From Phaeospirillum sp. (GTDB lineage Bacteria > Pseudomonadota > Alphaproteobacteria > Rhodospirillales > Magnetospirillaceae): DNA of 64,000 nt. Below the pieces are notes generated by a model. The model searched no databases, had not been told where the DNA came from, and worked only from the letters and a program-made list of their open reading frames with translations. The stretch covers positions 1 to 64,000 of the forward strand of contig JAVBXM010000165.1 of NCBI GenBank assembly GCA_030824585.1. Direction: 5' to 3'. Of this stretch, positions 34,328 to 42,748 are shown piece after piece (within the stretch, counting starts at the first letter, position 1; every line of letters starts with the position of its first letter). The position numbers and the translations under genes were made by a program.

Positions 34328-35779
34328 TTACTCCAGCATCTTGGAGCCGAAGAAACGGGGCGCCAGTGACCGCACGATGTCGAGCGAGCCGGCGGCGGCA
34401 AAGTCCTTCAGCCGCAGTTGCGGATTGACGGGGCGGATGCGTTCGAACTCCGCCCTTGCCTTGGCGTCGCAGGGTGGCGGGATGGTGGCGTCGATCAGCA
34501 TCTTCGAGCCCTTCCGCTGCCACAGAGCGGTGCCGGGAGCGCCCAGTTCCGGCAAGCTGGCGTCCATGGCGTGATTGTGGGTGCCGGGAATGATCACCAC
34601 GTCCTCGGCCGGGTTAACGCGCGTGGTCAGCGCCCACATCAGTTCCGCCGGATTGAAGATGTCCACATCCTCATCCACGGCGATCACCACTTTCGGGTGC
34701 TGGTACTCCGACGACAGGGCGCTCAGCATCAGATTCTTCGCCTCGCCGTAGGCGCGCTGGGTCATTTGGACAACGACACCGAACACACCGGGCAGAACCA
34801 TGACGTTGTGCAAGATGGGGCCGCCGCCGATGTCCTTGAGACGCCGATAGATGGTCGCGCTCATGGGAATCTTGTGGAAGACGCAGCCTTCCATCTCGGA
34901 GCCGTTCTGCAGGTTCTTGAAGATGGCGTCCTTGCGATGGGTCAAGCACTGGTATTCGACGACCGGATTTTTGCCGGTGCCGGTCACGTAGTAGTCCTGG
35001 AACTCCGAGAACGGGCCTTCCTCCTCGCGGTAGTGGGGAGGGATATGGCCTTCCAGGACCAGCTCGGCATCCGCCGGCACCTCTAGATCCACCGTCTTGC
35101 ACTTGACCATGCGGACCGCTTCGTTCAGGTAGCCGCCGGCGATCTCGAATTCGTCGAGGCCGTAGGCGGCGGTGGTGGCGGCGGCGGCATAGTAGGCCGG
35201 ATGGTGGCCGATGAAGATGGCCACCGGCATGGGCTCGTTGCGCTCCTGGTACTTGACGTAGTTTTTCCAGGTATGGCGCGGATAGAGAAGGATGCCCGAT
35301 TTATCCGGTCCCTTGATCTGCAGACGGTGGAAGCTGACGTTGCGCTGCCCGGTGTCGGGATCCTTGCTGATCACCAGTCCCGAGCCGATGACCGGACCTC
35401 CATCGCGCTGTCCGGCGATATGGACCGGCAGGTGAGTCAAGTCGAACTCACCTTTGTGAAACACCTTCTCCTGAACCGGCGCGTCGGTGATCATCTCGGG
35501 CTTGATCAGCTTTCCCATGCCCTCGGCCACCTTGCGCACCACGGTTTCCTCGGTGGCACCGAAGGCCAGGGCGGCGTGGCGGACGTTGGCGGGGGCCTGG
35601 CCGAGAGACCGCCACCCATGGGGCAGGTTCTCGAAGAGGACCGCTTTTTCCCGTGACTGAAACAGCAGGGAACCCATCTGGGTCAGCGGATCCACCGGCT
35701 TGTCGACTCGGATCAATTCACCCGCCGCCTCAAGGTCGGCAATCCAGGTACGCATGGTTTTCGGTGTCGAAGACGTCAT
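34328..35779 (-). CDS. UbiD-family (de)carboxylase 2
   Basis: A 483-residue protein. Catalytic equivalents: N147 and R152 (NVSFHR), E210 (E233 of Fdc1), E254/E259 in EGPFSE. The His ligand is shifted by one (H169) relative to UbiD 1. It differs from UbiD 1 and 3 in having a shorter N-terminus and EGPFSEFQDYY instead of EGPxGE. It is divergent from IclR 3 and followed by a TRAP transporter, so its acid substrate is probably taken up by that system. No ubiX is adjacent, so it depends on one of the two ubiX genes elsewhere. Confidence 0.92.
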   Translation of the reverse strand: MTSSTPKTMRTWIADLEAAGELIRVDKPVDPLTQMGSLLFQSREKAVLFENLPHGWRSLGQAPANVRHAALAFGATEETVVRKVAEGMGKLIKPEMITDAPVQEKVFHKGEFDLTHLPVHIAGQRDGGPVIGSGLVISKDPDTGQRNVSFHRLQIKGPDKSGILLYPRHTWKNYVKYQERNEPMPVAIFIGHHPAYYAAAATTAAYGLDEFEIAGGYLNEAVRMVKCKTVDLEVPADAELVLEGHIPPHYREEEGPFSEFQDYYVTGTGKNPVVEYQCLTHRKDAIFKNLQNGSEMEGCVFHKIPMSATIYRRLKDIGGGPILHNVMVLPGVFGVVVQMTQRAYGEAKNLMLSALSSEYQHPKVVIAVDEDVDIFNPAELMWALTTRVNPAEDVVIIPGTHNHAMDASLPELGAPGTALWQRKGSKMLIDATIPPPCDAKARAEFERIRPVNPQLRLKDFAAAGSLDIVRSLAPRFFGSKMLE

Positions 35780-35831
35780 TGCCCGTATCTCCAGTCACTA
35801 GGCTGCGAAAGAGGGAAGCTACCCACAAAAT

Positions 35832-35856
35832 GTTCTGCTTGACAGAACGACGTTCT
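35832..35856 (+). promoter_or_regulatory. Overlapping palindromes, candidate IclR 3 operator
   Basis: GTTCTG-CTTGA-CAGAAC (35832-35848) overlaps AGAACGACGTTCT (35844-35856), giving three GTTCT/AGAAC half-sites in 25 bases between ubiD 2 and iclR 3. Confidence 0.6.
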
Positions 35857-35931
35857 AATTTATAAAATGACGTTAGCATCGGCTCGATGAACGAGTCAAA
35901 ATGTTTGTCGCATCAGGGAGCGATGGGCTGA

Positions 35932-36690
35932 ATGGACGTGCAGGGGAAAAGCAATCGACCGCAAGTCGAAACCAGCGGGCAAGGCGGCGTGGCGGCGCTG
36001 GAGCGCGGCTTGGCGATTCTCGACGCCTTCACCAGCGGGCGGGCGATTCTCAGTTTGGCCGAACTGGCGCAGGCGACGGGGCTCTACAAAAGCACGATCC
36101 TGCGTCTTCTCACGTCCTTGCTCCGTCGCGGCTATGTCCAGCGGCTGGATGACGGGCGCTATCGGCTGGGGGCCGCCGCCTTTCATTTGGGGCGCATTTA
36201 TCAGGGGGCCTTCAATTTGCGGGAGGTGGTCGAGCCCGTGCTGCGCAGCCTGATGACACGGACGGGCGAGACCGCCTCGCTCTACGTTCGCGATGGCGAT
36301 AACGAGGTTTGCCTTCACCGCGTGCCTTCGGCCAATCCGGTGCGCGACGCCGGCCTGGCCGAGGGGGACCGGTTCCCCATCGACGACAGCGCTTGTTCGC
36401 AAGTAATTTCCGCCTTTGGAGGCGCGGGGGGGGCAGACTATGACGCCATCCGGCGCAGGGTCGTGCTGGTCGCTCGGCCCAGCCGGCGGGTGCCCGGTGT
36501 CGCCGCCGTCGTCTGCCCGGTCATCGGGGGGGATCAGAAGCCGATCGGGGCACTGATCCTGTCCGGCCCGGAGGCGCGCTTCACCGACACCGCCGTCGCG
36601 CTGATGGAGGTGGCAATTTTAGACGAGGCCAGCGCCCTGACGCGTCGCCTGGGCGGGAATCCCGGCCTTCTGGTCCCATGCCAAGCATGA
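35932..36690 (+). CDS. IclR-family regulator 3
   Basis: A 252-residue IclR protein, not closely related to the other two. HTH: LSLAELAQATGLYKSTILRLLTSL; then YRLGAAAFHLGRIYQ and an effector domain with GETASLYVRDGDNEVCLHRV. Usual members carry a longer, more conserved effector pocket; here the part after DSACSQVISAFGG is shorter. It is divergent from ubiD 2, which it probably controls through the palindromes between them. Confidence 0.88.
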   Translation: MDVQGKSNRPQVETSGQGGVAALERGLAILDAFTSGRAILSLAELAQATGLYKSTILRLLTSLLRRGYVQRLDDGRYRLGAAAFHLGRIYQGAFNLREVVEPVLRSLMTRTGETASLYVRDGDNEVCLHRVPSANPVRDAGLAEGDRFPIDDSACSQVISAFGGAGGADYDAIRRRVVLVARPSRRVPGVAAVVCPVIGGDQKPIGALILSGPEARFTDTAVALMEVAILDEASALTRRLGGNPGLLVPCQA

Positions 36691-36727
36691 GAACGGGGCG
36701 GTCGCCAACTGAGACGGCTTGGCCTGA

Positions 36728-38203
36728 TCAGTGCCCCACTTCGATATGAATCCCCTTCGTATTCACGGAGAAATACCGTGTGCCGCTCACTTTAAGGGCT
36801 TCGGAGATAAGGGTCACAAGGGGGGAACCGGGAGAGGTGTACTGAGGCTTGGCGTCGAGGCCAACGCCCCTCATCATTCGGATATCCTCATCGCTGCCGA
36901 TAATGTAACGCAGCAGGAGCTCGTCATCCGATAAGCCGGTTCCGCCGAATTGGGCCCGCACCTGATCCAGCGAAGGCTCTGGCGGCTCCCAATCCCTGAG
37001 TTCCTTGGTCCTCGGCAGGGACATGATTGTGTCCATGACCTCCGGATCGATGGAAGAGGCGGCATCCTGGCCCCAGAAGCCCAGGGCGTAATAAATCAGG
37101 TCGTCAACCACCTGCTTGTAGCGCTCGCCCACGACGACGTTGATGGAGGCCTGCGTGGCCACGAATTGCGAGAACGGCGTGACCATGATCGGATAGCCGA
37201 AATCCTTCCGGACTCGAATGCATTCGTCGATCACCTGAGGCAAACGATCAAGCAGTTTCAACTGCGCCAACTGACGCCGAAGATTGCTGATCACGCCCCC
37301 CGGGATCTGGTGAATGTATTGATAGTGATCGTATTCCAGCGGCGAGCCGATGGGGCGGCCTTCCCGTCGGGCAATGAATTCGAAGTGGTCGGTGACCGCC
37401 GCGAGTGGGGATTCGTCCATATGGGGCTCGAACCCCAAATGGCGGAGGTTGCTGGCGATATTGAAGACGGAAGGTTGGCCGGCTCCGTTGGCCAGTGGCG
37501 GAATGGCGGTGTGGAGGGTCCGGATGCCAAGCCGGGCGGCTTCGAGGTAACACAGCGGGGCCAGGCCGGTGGTGCAATGCGAATGGAATTCGATGGGACT
37601 GTCGCCGATATGGCTCAAAATCACTGGGACCAAGGCGCGGGTCCGTTCCGGGGTAAGTAGGCCACCGGGATCCTTCAGAAAAACGGAATCCGCCCCGCTG
37701 GCGGCGGCCTCTGCGGCTTTGGTCGCGTAGTATGCCTCGGTGTGCTTTGGCGAGATGGAATAGATCAAGGCCAGATTGACCTCGATTCCGGCAGCCTTGG
37801 CGAACTTAATGTAATCCGGGACGCGGAGGCTGTAATCATTCGAAGCCTCCATGAGATGCAGCCGCCGAACACCATTGGCGGCCAATCGCTCCATCCAGAG
37901 CTTGACGAGGCACTGCGGCACAATTCCGAAACCGGTGATGCTGCATTGCTGCATCACCGCCAGGGGAGTCTTGGTGATCAGCCGCGATGCTTGGCGGATG
38001 CGTTCCCAGGGATCATCGCGCACATCGCGAACGATGGTCTTGAAGTGAGCTGGCGCCATGATCTCTATGGCGGAATAGCCCGCCTCGTCGAGCCGGGATG
38101 CGATTGGCAGGATCATGTTGGTGGACATGAGCAGCGCCCAAAGAGACTGGTTGCCATCCCGCAAGGTGGTGTCCACGAAATGAATGTCGGTTCCGGCGGT
38201 CAT
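36728..38203 (-). CDS. Carboxyltransferase subunit (pyruvate/oxaloacetate carboxylase type)
   Basis: A 491-residue HMGL-like/PYC-OADA protein: VDTTLRDGNQSLWA (metal Asp), FLKDPGG with the metal-site lysine, and EFHSHCTTG (HxH). There is no biotin-carrier domain (no MKM motif), so it would need separate biotin carboxylase and carrier subunits. The upstream gene on the same strand is only the tail of a biotin carboxylase, so the enzyme as encoded here is incomplete. ATG 38203 with GTGAGG upstream. Confidence 0.85.
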   Translation of the reverse strand: MTAGTDIHFVDTTLRDGNQSLWALLMSTNMILPIASRLDEAGYSAIEIMAPAHFKTIVRDVRDDPWERIRQASRLITKTPLAVMQQCSITGFGIVPQCLVKLWMERLAANGVRRLHLMEASNDYSLRVPDYIKFAKAAGIEVNLALIYSISPKHTEAYYATKAAEAAASGADSVFLKDPGGLLTPERTRALVPVILSHIGDSPIEFHSHCTTGLAPLCYLEAARLGIRTLHTAIPPLANGAGQPSVFNIASNLRHLGFEPHMDESPLAAVTDHFEFIARREGRPIGSPLEYDHYQYIHQIPGGVISNLRRQLAQLKLLDRLPQVIDECIRVRKDFGYPIMVTPFSQFVATQASINVVVGERYKQVVDDLIYYALGFWGQDAASSIDPEVMDTIMSLPRTKELRDWEPPEPSLDQVRAQFGGTGLSDDELLLRYIIGSDEDIRMMRGVGLDAKPQYTSPGSPLVTLISEALKVSGTRYFSVNTKGIHIEVGH

Positions 38204-38224
38204 AATGCGCCTCACATTGCCTGT

Positions 38225-38629
38225 TTATGGGAGAGAAGCCGCCCCACGGGCCAGCAAGGCCTCGATCCATCGGACATGCGTCCGTCCGTCGCGGAATTCA
38301 GGCTGCTGGATGACGGTCTTGAGGAAGGGAATGGTGGTCTGGATGCCCTCGACGGATATGCCGTCAAGGGCGGTCTCCATTCGGGCGATCGCCGCCCCCC
38401 GCGTCTCCGCGTGAACGATGATCTTGGCCAGCATCGAATCGTAATACGGCGGGACCAGATAGCCGGCATAGCAGTGGGTGTCCACCCGAAGCCCACCTTG
38501 CTCCGGGATAATCCAGGTCCGGATCCGACCGGGACTGGGACGAAATCCCTGATCGGCCGCCTCGGCGTTGACGCGACACTCGATGGAGTGTCCACGGGGC
38601 TGAATATCGGCTTGGCCGAAGCTTAAAGC
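38225..38629 (-). pseudogene. Biotin carboxylase, C-terminal fragment
   Basis: The frame reads LSFGQADIQPRGHSIECRVN, then FRPSPGRI, GLRVDTHCYAGYLVPPYYDSMLAKIIVH and RMETALDGISVEGIQTTIPFL, which is the last third of a biotin carboxylase (AccC/PycA). The ATP-grasp N-terminus is missing: homology ends near 38629, just before the ribosome binding site of livH on the other strand. This is a clean truncation by rearrangement and there is no start codon for the fragment. Confidence 0.85.
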
Positions 38630-38650
38630 CAACACGGGGGAAGACGTATC

Positions 38651-39541
38651 GTGGATCTTGGTACATTTCTTCAACTTCTGCTGTTTGGAATTAGCTGGGG
38701 TGCCCTGTACGCGCTGATCGCGACCGGCCTCAATCTGATCTACGGCGTCATGAAGATTCTCAACATCGCGCACGGCGAGCTGCTGATGTTTGGGGCCTAC
38801 ATCACATTCTGGCTTTTCACGCTCTGGGGAATCAGCCCGATCGTAAGCGTTCCCCTAGCCGCCGTGGTGATGTTCCTGTTCGGAGTCTTCATCCACAAGG
38901 GGCTGGTCGCCCTGATACAGGCGAAGAATCCGTCGCATGAGGCTTTCGAGAACGCGACGCTTATCATCTTCTTCGGCGTTCTGCTCATCTTGCAGAATAC
39001 GGCCCTGCTGATGTGGTCGGCGGATTATCGCATAGTCACTTATATGACCGGGCTGGTTTCGGTGGGGGACATCTCCATCGCCGGCAATCGGCTGCTAGTG
39101 GCGGCGGTCGCTTTCGCTCTCACCGCAGCCATGTATGCCATGATGCGATTTTCACTGTTCGGAAAGGCCATCCGTGCCGTCAGCCAGGATCGTCCTACGT
39201 CGCAGTTGATGGGCATCAACATTGATCGGGTCGGGCTGCTTGGCTTCGGAATAGGGTCGGCCATCGCCGGCGCCGCCGGCGGCCTGGCCAGCACGATCTA
39301 CGTCATCACACCGACGATTGGCCTGCTGTTCACCATCAAAGCCTTCACGGTGATGGTGGTCGGCGGCCTGGGAAGCCAAATCGGGACATTAGTCGCTGGG
39401 GTGTCGCTGGGGATCCTGGAAGCGTTCGCGGGCGTGACGATCGGCTCCGAATACAAGGATGTGGTCGGATACGCCTTACTGATCGCCTTCATCGTCTTTA
39501 AGCACCGAGGTGCCTCCAGCCGGGGAAGTGAGATAAAATGA
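38651..39541 (+). CDS. Branched-chain amino acid-type ABC permease LivH
   Basis: A 296-residue LivH-family membrane protein: GISWGALYALIATGLNLIYGVMKILNIAHGELLM, AGAAGGLAS, FTVMVVGGLGSQIGTLVAG. Start is GTG 38651 with GGGGGA upstream. It begins the livHMGF-SDR-ALDH-SDR run. A substrate-binding gene would be expected before it but the biotin carboxylase fragment is there instead. Confidence 0.93.
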   Translation: MDLGTFLQLLLFGISWGALYALIATGLNLIYGVMKILNIAHGELLMFGAYITFWLFTLWGISPIVSVPLAAVVMFLFGVFIHKGLVALIQAKNPSHEAFENATLIIFFGVLLILQNTALLMWSADYRIVTYMTGLVSVGDISIAGNRLLVAAVAFALTAAMYAMMRFSLFGKAIRAVSQDRPTSQLMGINIDRVGLLGFGIGSAIAGAAGGLASTIYVITPTIGLLFTIKAFTVMVVGGLGSQIGTLVAGVSLGILEAFAGVTIGSEYKDVVGYALLIAFIVFKHRGASSRGSEIK

Positions 39542-40488
39542 GCGGAAAATATCTTGTAGTCGCTTCCATTATAATTGCTGCGATTATCTCGCTGCCAATA
39601 TGGGGATCATCGTATTACATATCATTCTTAATTAATATGTTTATGTATATAGTGATGGCGTCGAGCTGGAATCTATTCTCAGGCATGACCGGCTACGCGT
39701 CTCTAGGGCAAGGTCTTTTCTTCGGGATCGGCGCGTATGCCTTTGCAGTTTCCACGGTAACGCTGGGACTTCACCCCATCACAGGGTTTCTCATGGCGGC
39801 GGTCTTCGCGGCCCTGGGGGCCCTGATCCTTGGCCTGACGTTGCTCTCCACCCGGATTCGGGTCGCGTATTTCGCGATTGTCATGCTCGGGTTCAACGAG
39901 ATCTTCAAGACCCTGGTCGCCAACACTAAGTCGCTCGGATCTTCATACGGCTTAACCCTGCCAGCCTTGTCGAGCAGCCTGATCGCCTATTACTTCCTTC
40001 TTGGTCTATCCATCTTCGTCGTGGCGGCGGGAACGATGATCGCGCGGCACCCACTGGGCCTCGGCTTGCGGGCCATCGTCGCCGACGAAGTGGCCGCCGA
40101 GGTCAGCGGCATGAACACCGCGGGGCATAAGATCGGCATGTTCGTCCTGAGCGGCACGCTGATCAGCCTGTGCGGCGGCATGATCGCCTGGTACTGGAGT
40201 TATATCGACCCCTTCATGGCGTTTGATCTGGCGCTGTCCTTCGAGATGCTGGTCATGGCCGTGTTCGGCGGCATCGGAACCGTCCTGGGGCCGGTTCTGG
40301 GGGCTGTTTTCATCTGCCTCGTGAAGGAGGTGCTGTCGACCAGCATCCCTCATCTCCACACCATCGTCTTTGGCGTCTTGGTCCTGGGACTGATCATCTG
40401 GCGTCCCGGCGGCTTGATCCAGGTGGTTGATACCGTGGCGGCGCGTTTCCGGCGTGCCCGCGAGGCAATCGAGGAGGAGGCGCGATGA
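39538..40488 (+). CDS. Branched-chain amino acid-type ABC permease LivM
   Basis: A 316-residue LivM-family permease: NLFSGMTGYASLGQGLFFGIGAYAF and LALSFEMLVMAVFGGIGTVLGPVLGA. It overlaps livH by 4 bases. The first 120 bases are unusually AT-rich with codons such as ATA and TTA, unlike the rest of the gene, perhaps to keep the start region unstructured. Confidence 0.93.
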   Translation: MSGKYLVVASIIIAAIISLPIWGSSYYISFLINMFMYIVMASSWNLFSGMTGYASLGQGLFFGIGAYAFAVSTVTLGLHPITGFLMAAVFAALGALILGLTLLSTRIRVAYFAIVMLGFNEIFKTLVANTKSLGSSYGLTLPALSSSLIAYYFLLGLSIFVVAAGTMIARHPLGLGLRAIVADEVAAEVSGMNTAGHKIGMFVLSGTLISLCGGMIAWYWSYIDPFMAFDLALSFEMLVMAVFGGIGTVLGPVLGAVFICLVKEVLSTSIPHLHTIVFGVLVLGLIIWRPGGLIQVVDTVAARFRRAREAIEEEAR

Positions 40489-41237
40489 CCGACGAAGTTC
40501 TGGACGTCAGGAACCTTTCGATCAATTTCGGTGGAGTCATGGCACTGCGGGATGTCAGCTTCCGGATCGAACCGGGGCGAATCATCGGCATCATGGGGCC
40601 GAATGGCGCCGGCAAGACCACGCTTTTCAATCTCGTCTCCGGGGTCTATCGGCCCACATCCGGGAGCATCCGCTTTGGCGGCAGACAATTGGCGGGGCTG
40701 AAGCCGTGGAAGGTCTGTCGGTCAGGCATCGGTCGGACGTTCCAGAGCGGACGGCCCTTCACCAATCTCACGGCACTGGAGAATGTGCTGGTGGGGCTTC
40801 GTTATGGCAAGCCGGGCGAGATCCTCGGCGGCAAGGATGCGCACCGGGAAGCCCAGAGAATTCTCGGGTTCGTCGGTCTGGACGGCCATGGCGACCGCCA
40901 TGTGTCCCAACTGAACCTCATGGAACGCAAGATCGTTGAATTGGCGCGGGTGCTGGCGACCCGGCCCAAGGTTCTTCTCCTCGATGAACTCCTCGCGGGC
41001 CTTAATCCCATGGACCTGGCACCGGCCATTCATGTGATCCGCAAAGTAAGGGACGAGATGGGAATCTCTGTGGTTTGGATCGAGCACATCATGAAGGTCC
41101 TGATGGAAACCTGCGAGCACTTGATCGTGCTGCATCATGGGGAAAAGCTGGCCGAGGGGACCCCGGCGGAAATCGCGACCGACACCGTCGTGGCGGAAGC
41201 CTATTTCGGCAAGAAGGGGGGACGCGGCTTTGTCTGA
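40485..41237 (+). CDS. ABC transporter ATPase LivG
   Basis: A 250-residue ATPase. Walker A GPNGAGKTT, Walker B VLLLDELLAGL, H-loop IEHIMK. The signature segment reads SQLNLMERKIVELARVLA where LSGGQ-like or LSYGQQR would be expected, a clear departure although the helix after it is normal. It overlaps livM by 4 bases and livF by 8. Confidence 0.92.
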   Translation: MTDEVLDVRNLSINFGGVMALRDVSFRIEPGRIIGIMGPNGAGKTTLFNLVSGVYRPTSGSIRFGGRQLAGLKPWKVCRSGIGRTFQSGRPFTNLTALENVLVGLRYGKPGEILGGKDAHREAQRILGFVGLDGHGDRHVSQLNLMERKIVELARVLATRPKVLLLDELLAGLNPMDLAPAIHVIRKVRDEMGISVVWIEHIMKVLMETCEHLIVLHHGEKLAEGTPAEIATDTVVAEAYFGKKGGRGFV

Positions 41238-41943
41238 TCTGCTGAAGATTGATGCCATCGACGTTTCCTATGGAGACGTGCAGGTCATCAACAGCCTGTC
41301 CTTGACTGTGCCGCAGGGAGAAATCGTTGCCCTGTTCGGAGGCAACGGCGCCGGTAAGACGACGACGCTCCGTGCCGTATCGGGTTTGGTAAAACCCCGT
41401 TCAGGTGGAATCCAGTTTTGCGGCAACGAGATTTCACGGATGCCGGCCCATACCTTGCCGGAGCTTGGTTTGACCCACGTTCCGGAAGGTCGCCATGTTT
41501 TCCCGCACATGACCGTGAGGGAGAATCTGGAATTGGGCGCCTACACACCCAGGGTCCGAGGCCGGATGCGCCAGAACATGGAGGCGGTCTTTGACCTGTT
41601 TCCCGTTCTCAAGTCGCGAAGCAACAGCCCCGCCGGGGTCCTGAGCGGTGGGCAACAGCAGATGGTGGCTATCGGAAGGGGATTGATGGCCGAGCCGAAA
41701 TTGCTGCTGCTGGACGAGCCCTCTTTGGGACTGGCGCCAGCCATCGTCGATACGATGTTCGAGACGATCAAGCGGATCAGGGACCTTGGCGTCACGGTGC
41801 TGCTGGTGGAGCAGAATCTATGGGAATCAGTCGCTATTGCCGACCGCTATTACCTGATGGCGACGGGGCGGATGGTGTCTTGTGGCTTGCCCCAGGATCT
41901 TGCGGCGGATGAGGCCTTTCAGAAGGCCTATCTCGGCATCTGA
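41230..41943 (+). CDS. ABC transporter ATPase LivF
   Basis: A 237-residue ATPase: Walker A GGNGAGKTT, signature LSGGQQQMVAIGRGLM, Walker B LLLLDEPSLGL, H-loop LLVEQN. Start is TTG 41230, overlapping livG, with GGGGGACG upstream and a normal LivF length; longer starts in livG are unlikely. Confidence 0.92.
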   Translation: MSDLLKIDAIDVSYGDVQVINSLSLTVPQGEIVALFGGNGAGKTTTLRAVSGLVKPRSGGIQFCGNEISRMPAHTLPELGLTHVPEGRHVFPHMTVRENLELGAYTPRVRGRMRQNMEAVFDLFPVLKSRSNSPAGVLSGGQQQMVAIGRGLMAEPKLLLLDEPSLGLAPAIVDTMFETIKRIRDLGVTVLLVEQNLWESVAIADRYYLMATGRMVSCGLPQDLAADEAFQKAYLGI

Positions 41944-41965
41944 AATTTCTGGGATGGAGGTGCAC

Positions 41966-42721
41966 ATGCGATTGTCGGGGAAGGTGGCCATCGTCACTGG
42001 TGGCGGGAATGGCATCGGCTGGCGGTACGCCGAGAGGCTGGCCGCCGAAGGGGCAAGGCTTGTCATCGCGGAGATCGACGAGGCGGCAGGTCGCGAGGCG
42101 GCACGCCGGATCAATGCCGCCGGCGGCCAGGCCATCGCGGTACGGACGGATGTCAGTTCCGAACCGGACACTCTCGGCGTAGCAAGAGCGGCGATCGAGG
42201 CGTTCGGCGGAATCGATATTCTCGTCAACAACGCCGCGCTGTTCGCCAACATCTCCGTGAAGCCCGTCGAGGAGCTCGGTGTCTCGGAATGGGACCGGGT
42301 CATGGCCGTCAACCTGCGGGGCACGTTCCTGATGGCGCGGGCCGTCCTGCCGAGCATGAAGGCTTGCGGAAGCGGTAAGATCGTCAATATCTCCTCGAAT
42401 ACCGTGTTCAGCGGTGGCCCCAGCATGTCCCATTACGTGGCGTCAAAGGCCGGAGTCATCGGCTTGACCCGCTCTTTGGCGCGTGAAGTCGGCCCATTCG
42501 GTATCTGCGTCAACGTCATTACTCCCGGACTGACCGACACCGCCGCGGCGGAGCAGACCATCTCCAAAGACCGGTTCGACGTCGTGGTTGGCGCCCGATC
42601 AATCCGGCGCCGGCAAGCTCCCGACGACCTTGCCGGCACGGTCGTCTTCCTGTGCTCCGCGGACAGCGATTTCATTACCGGCCAGATCATCAACGTGGAT
42701 GGCGGCCACATTCTTCATTGA
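41966..42721 (+). CDS. Short-chain dehydrogenase/reductase 1
   Basis: A 251-residue SDR: TGGGNGIG cofactor loop, NNAALFA, active Tyr/Lys in HYVASKAG, and a C-terminal DGGHILH. An acidic residue (IAEIDE) after strand 2 suggests NAD. ATG 41966 has GGAGG at 6 bases. It lies between the Liv genes and an aldehyde dehydrogenase, so it may oxidise an alcohol to the aldehyde or ketone of the imported compound; substrate unknown. Confidence 0.92.
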   Translation: MRLSGKVAIVTGGGNGIGWRYAERLAAEGARLVIAEIDEAAGREAARRINAAGGQAIAVRTDVSSEPDTLGVARAAIEAFGGIDILVNNAALFANISVKPVEELGVSEWDRVMAVNLRGTFLMARAVLPSMKACGSGKIVNISSNTVFSGGPSMSHYVASKAGVIGLTRSLAREVGPFGICVNVITPGLTDTAAAEQTISKDRFDVVVGARSIRRRQAPDDLAGTVVFLCSADSDFITGQIINVDGGHILH

Positions 42722-42748
42722 CCCAAAGGGGCGATCCGGGAGAGTCAG

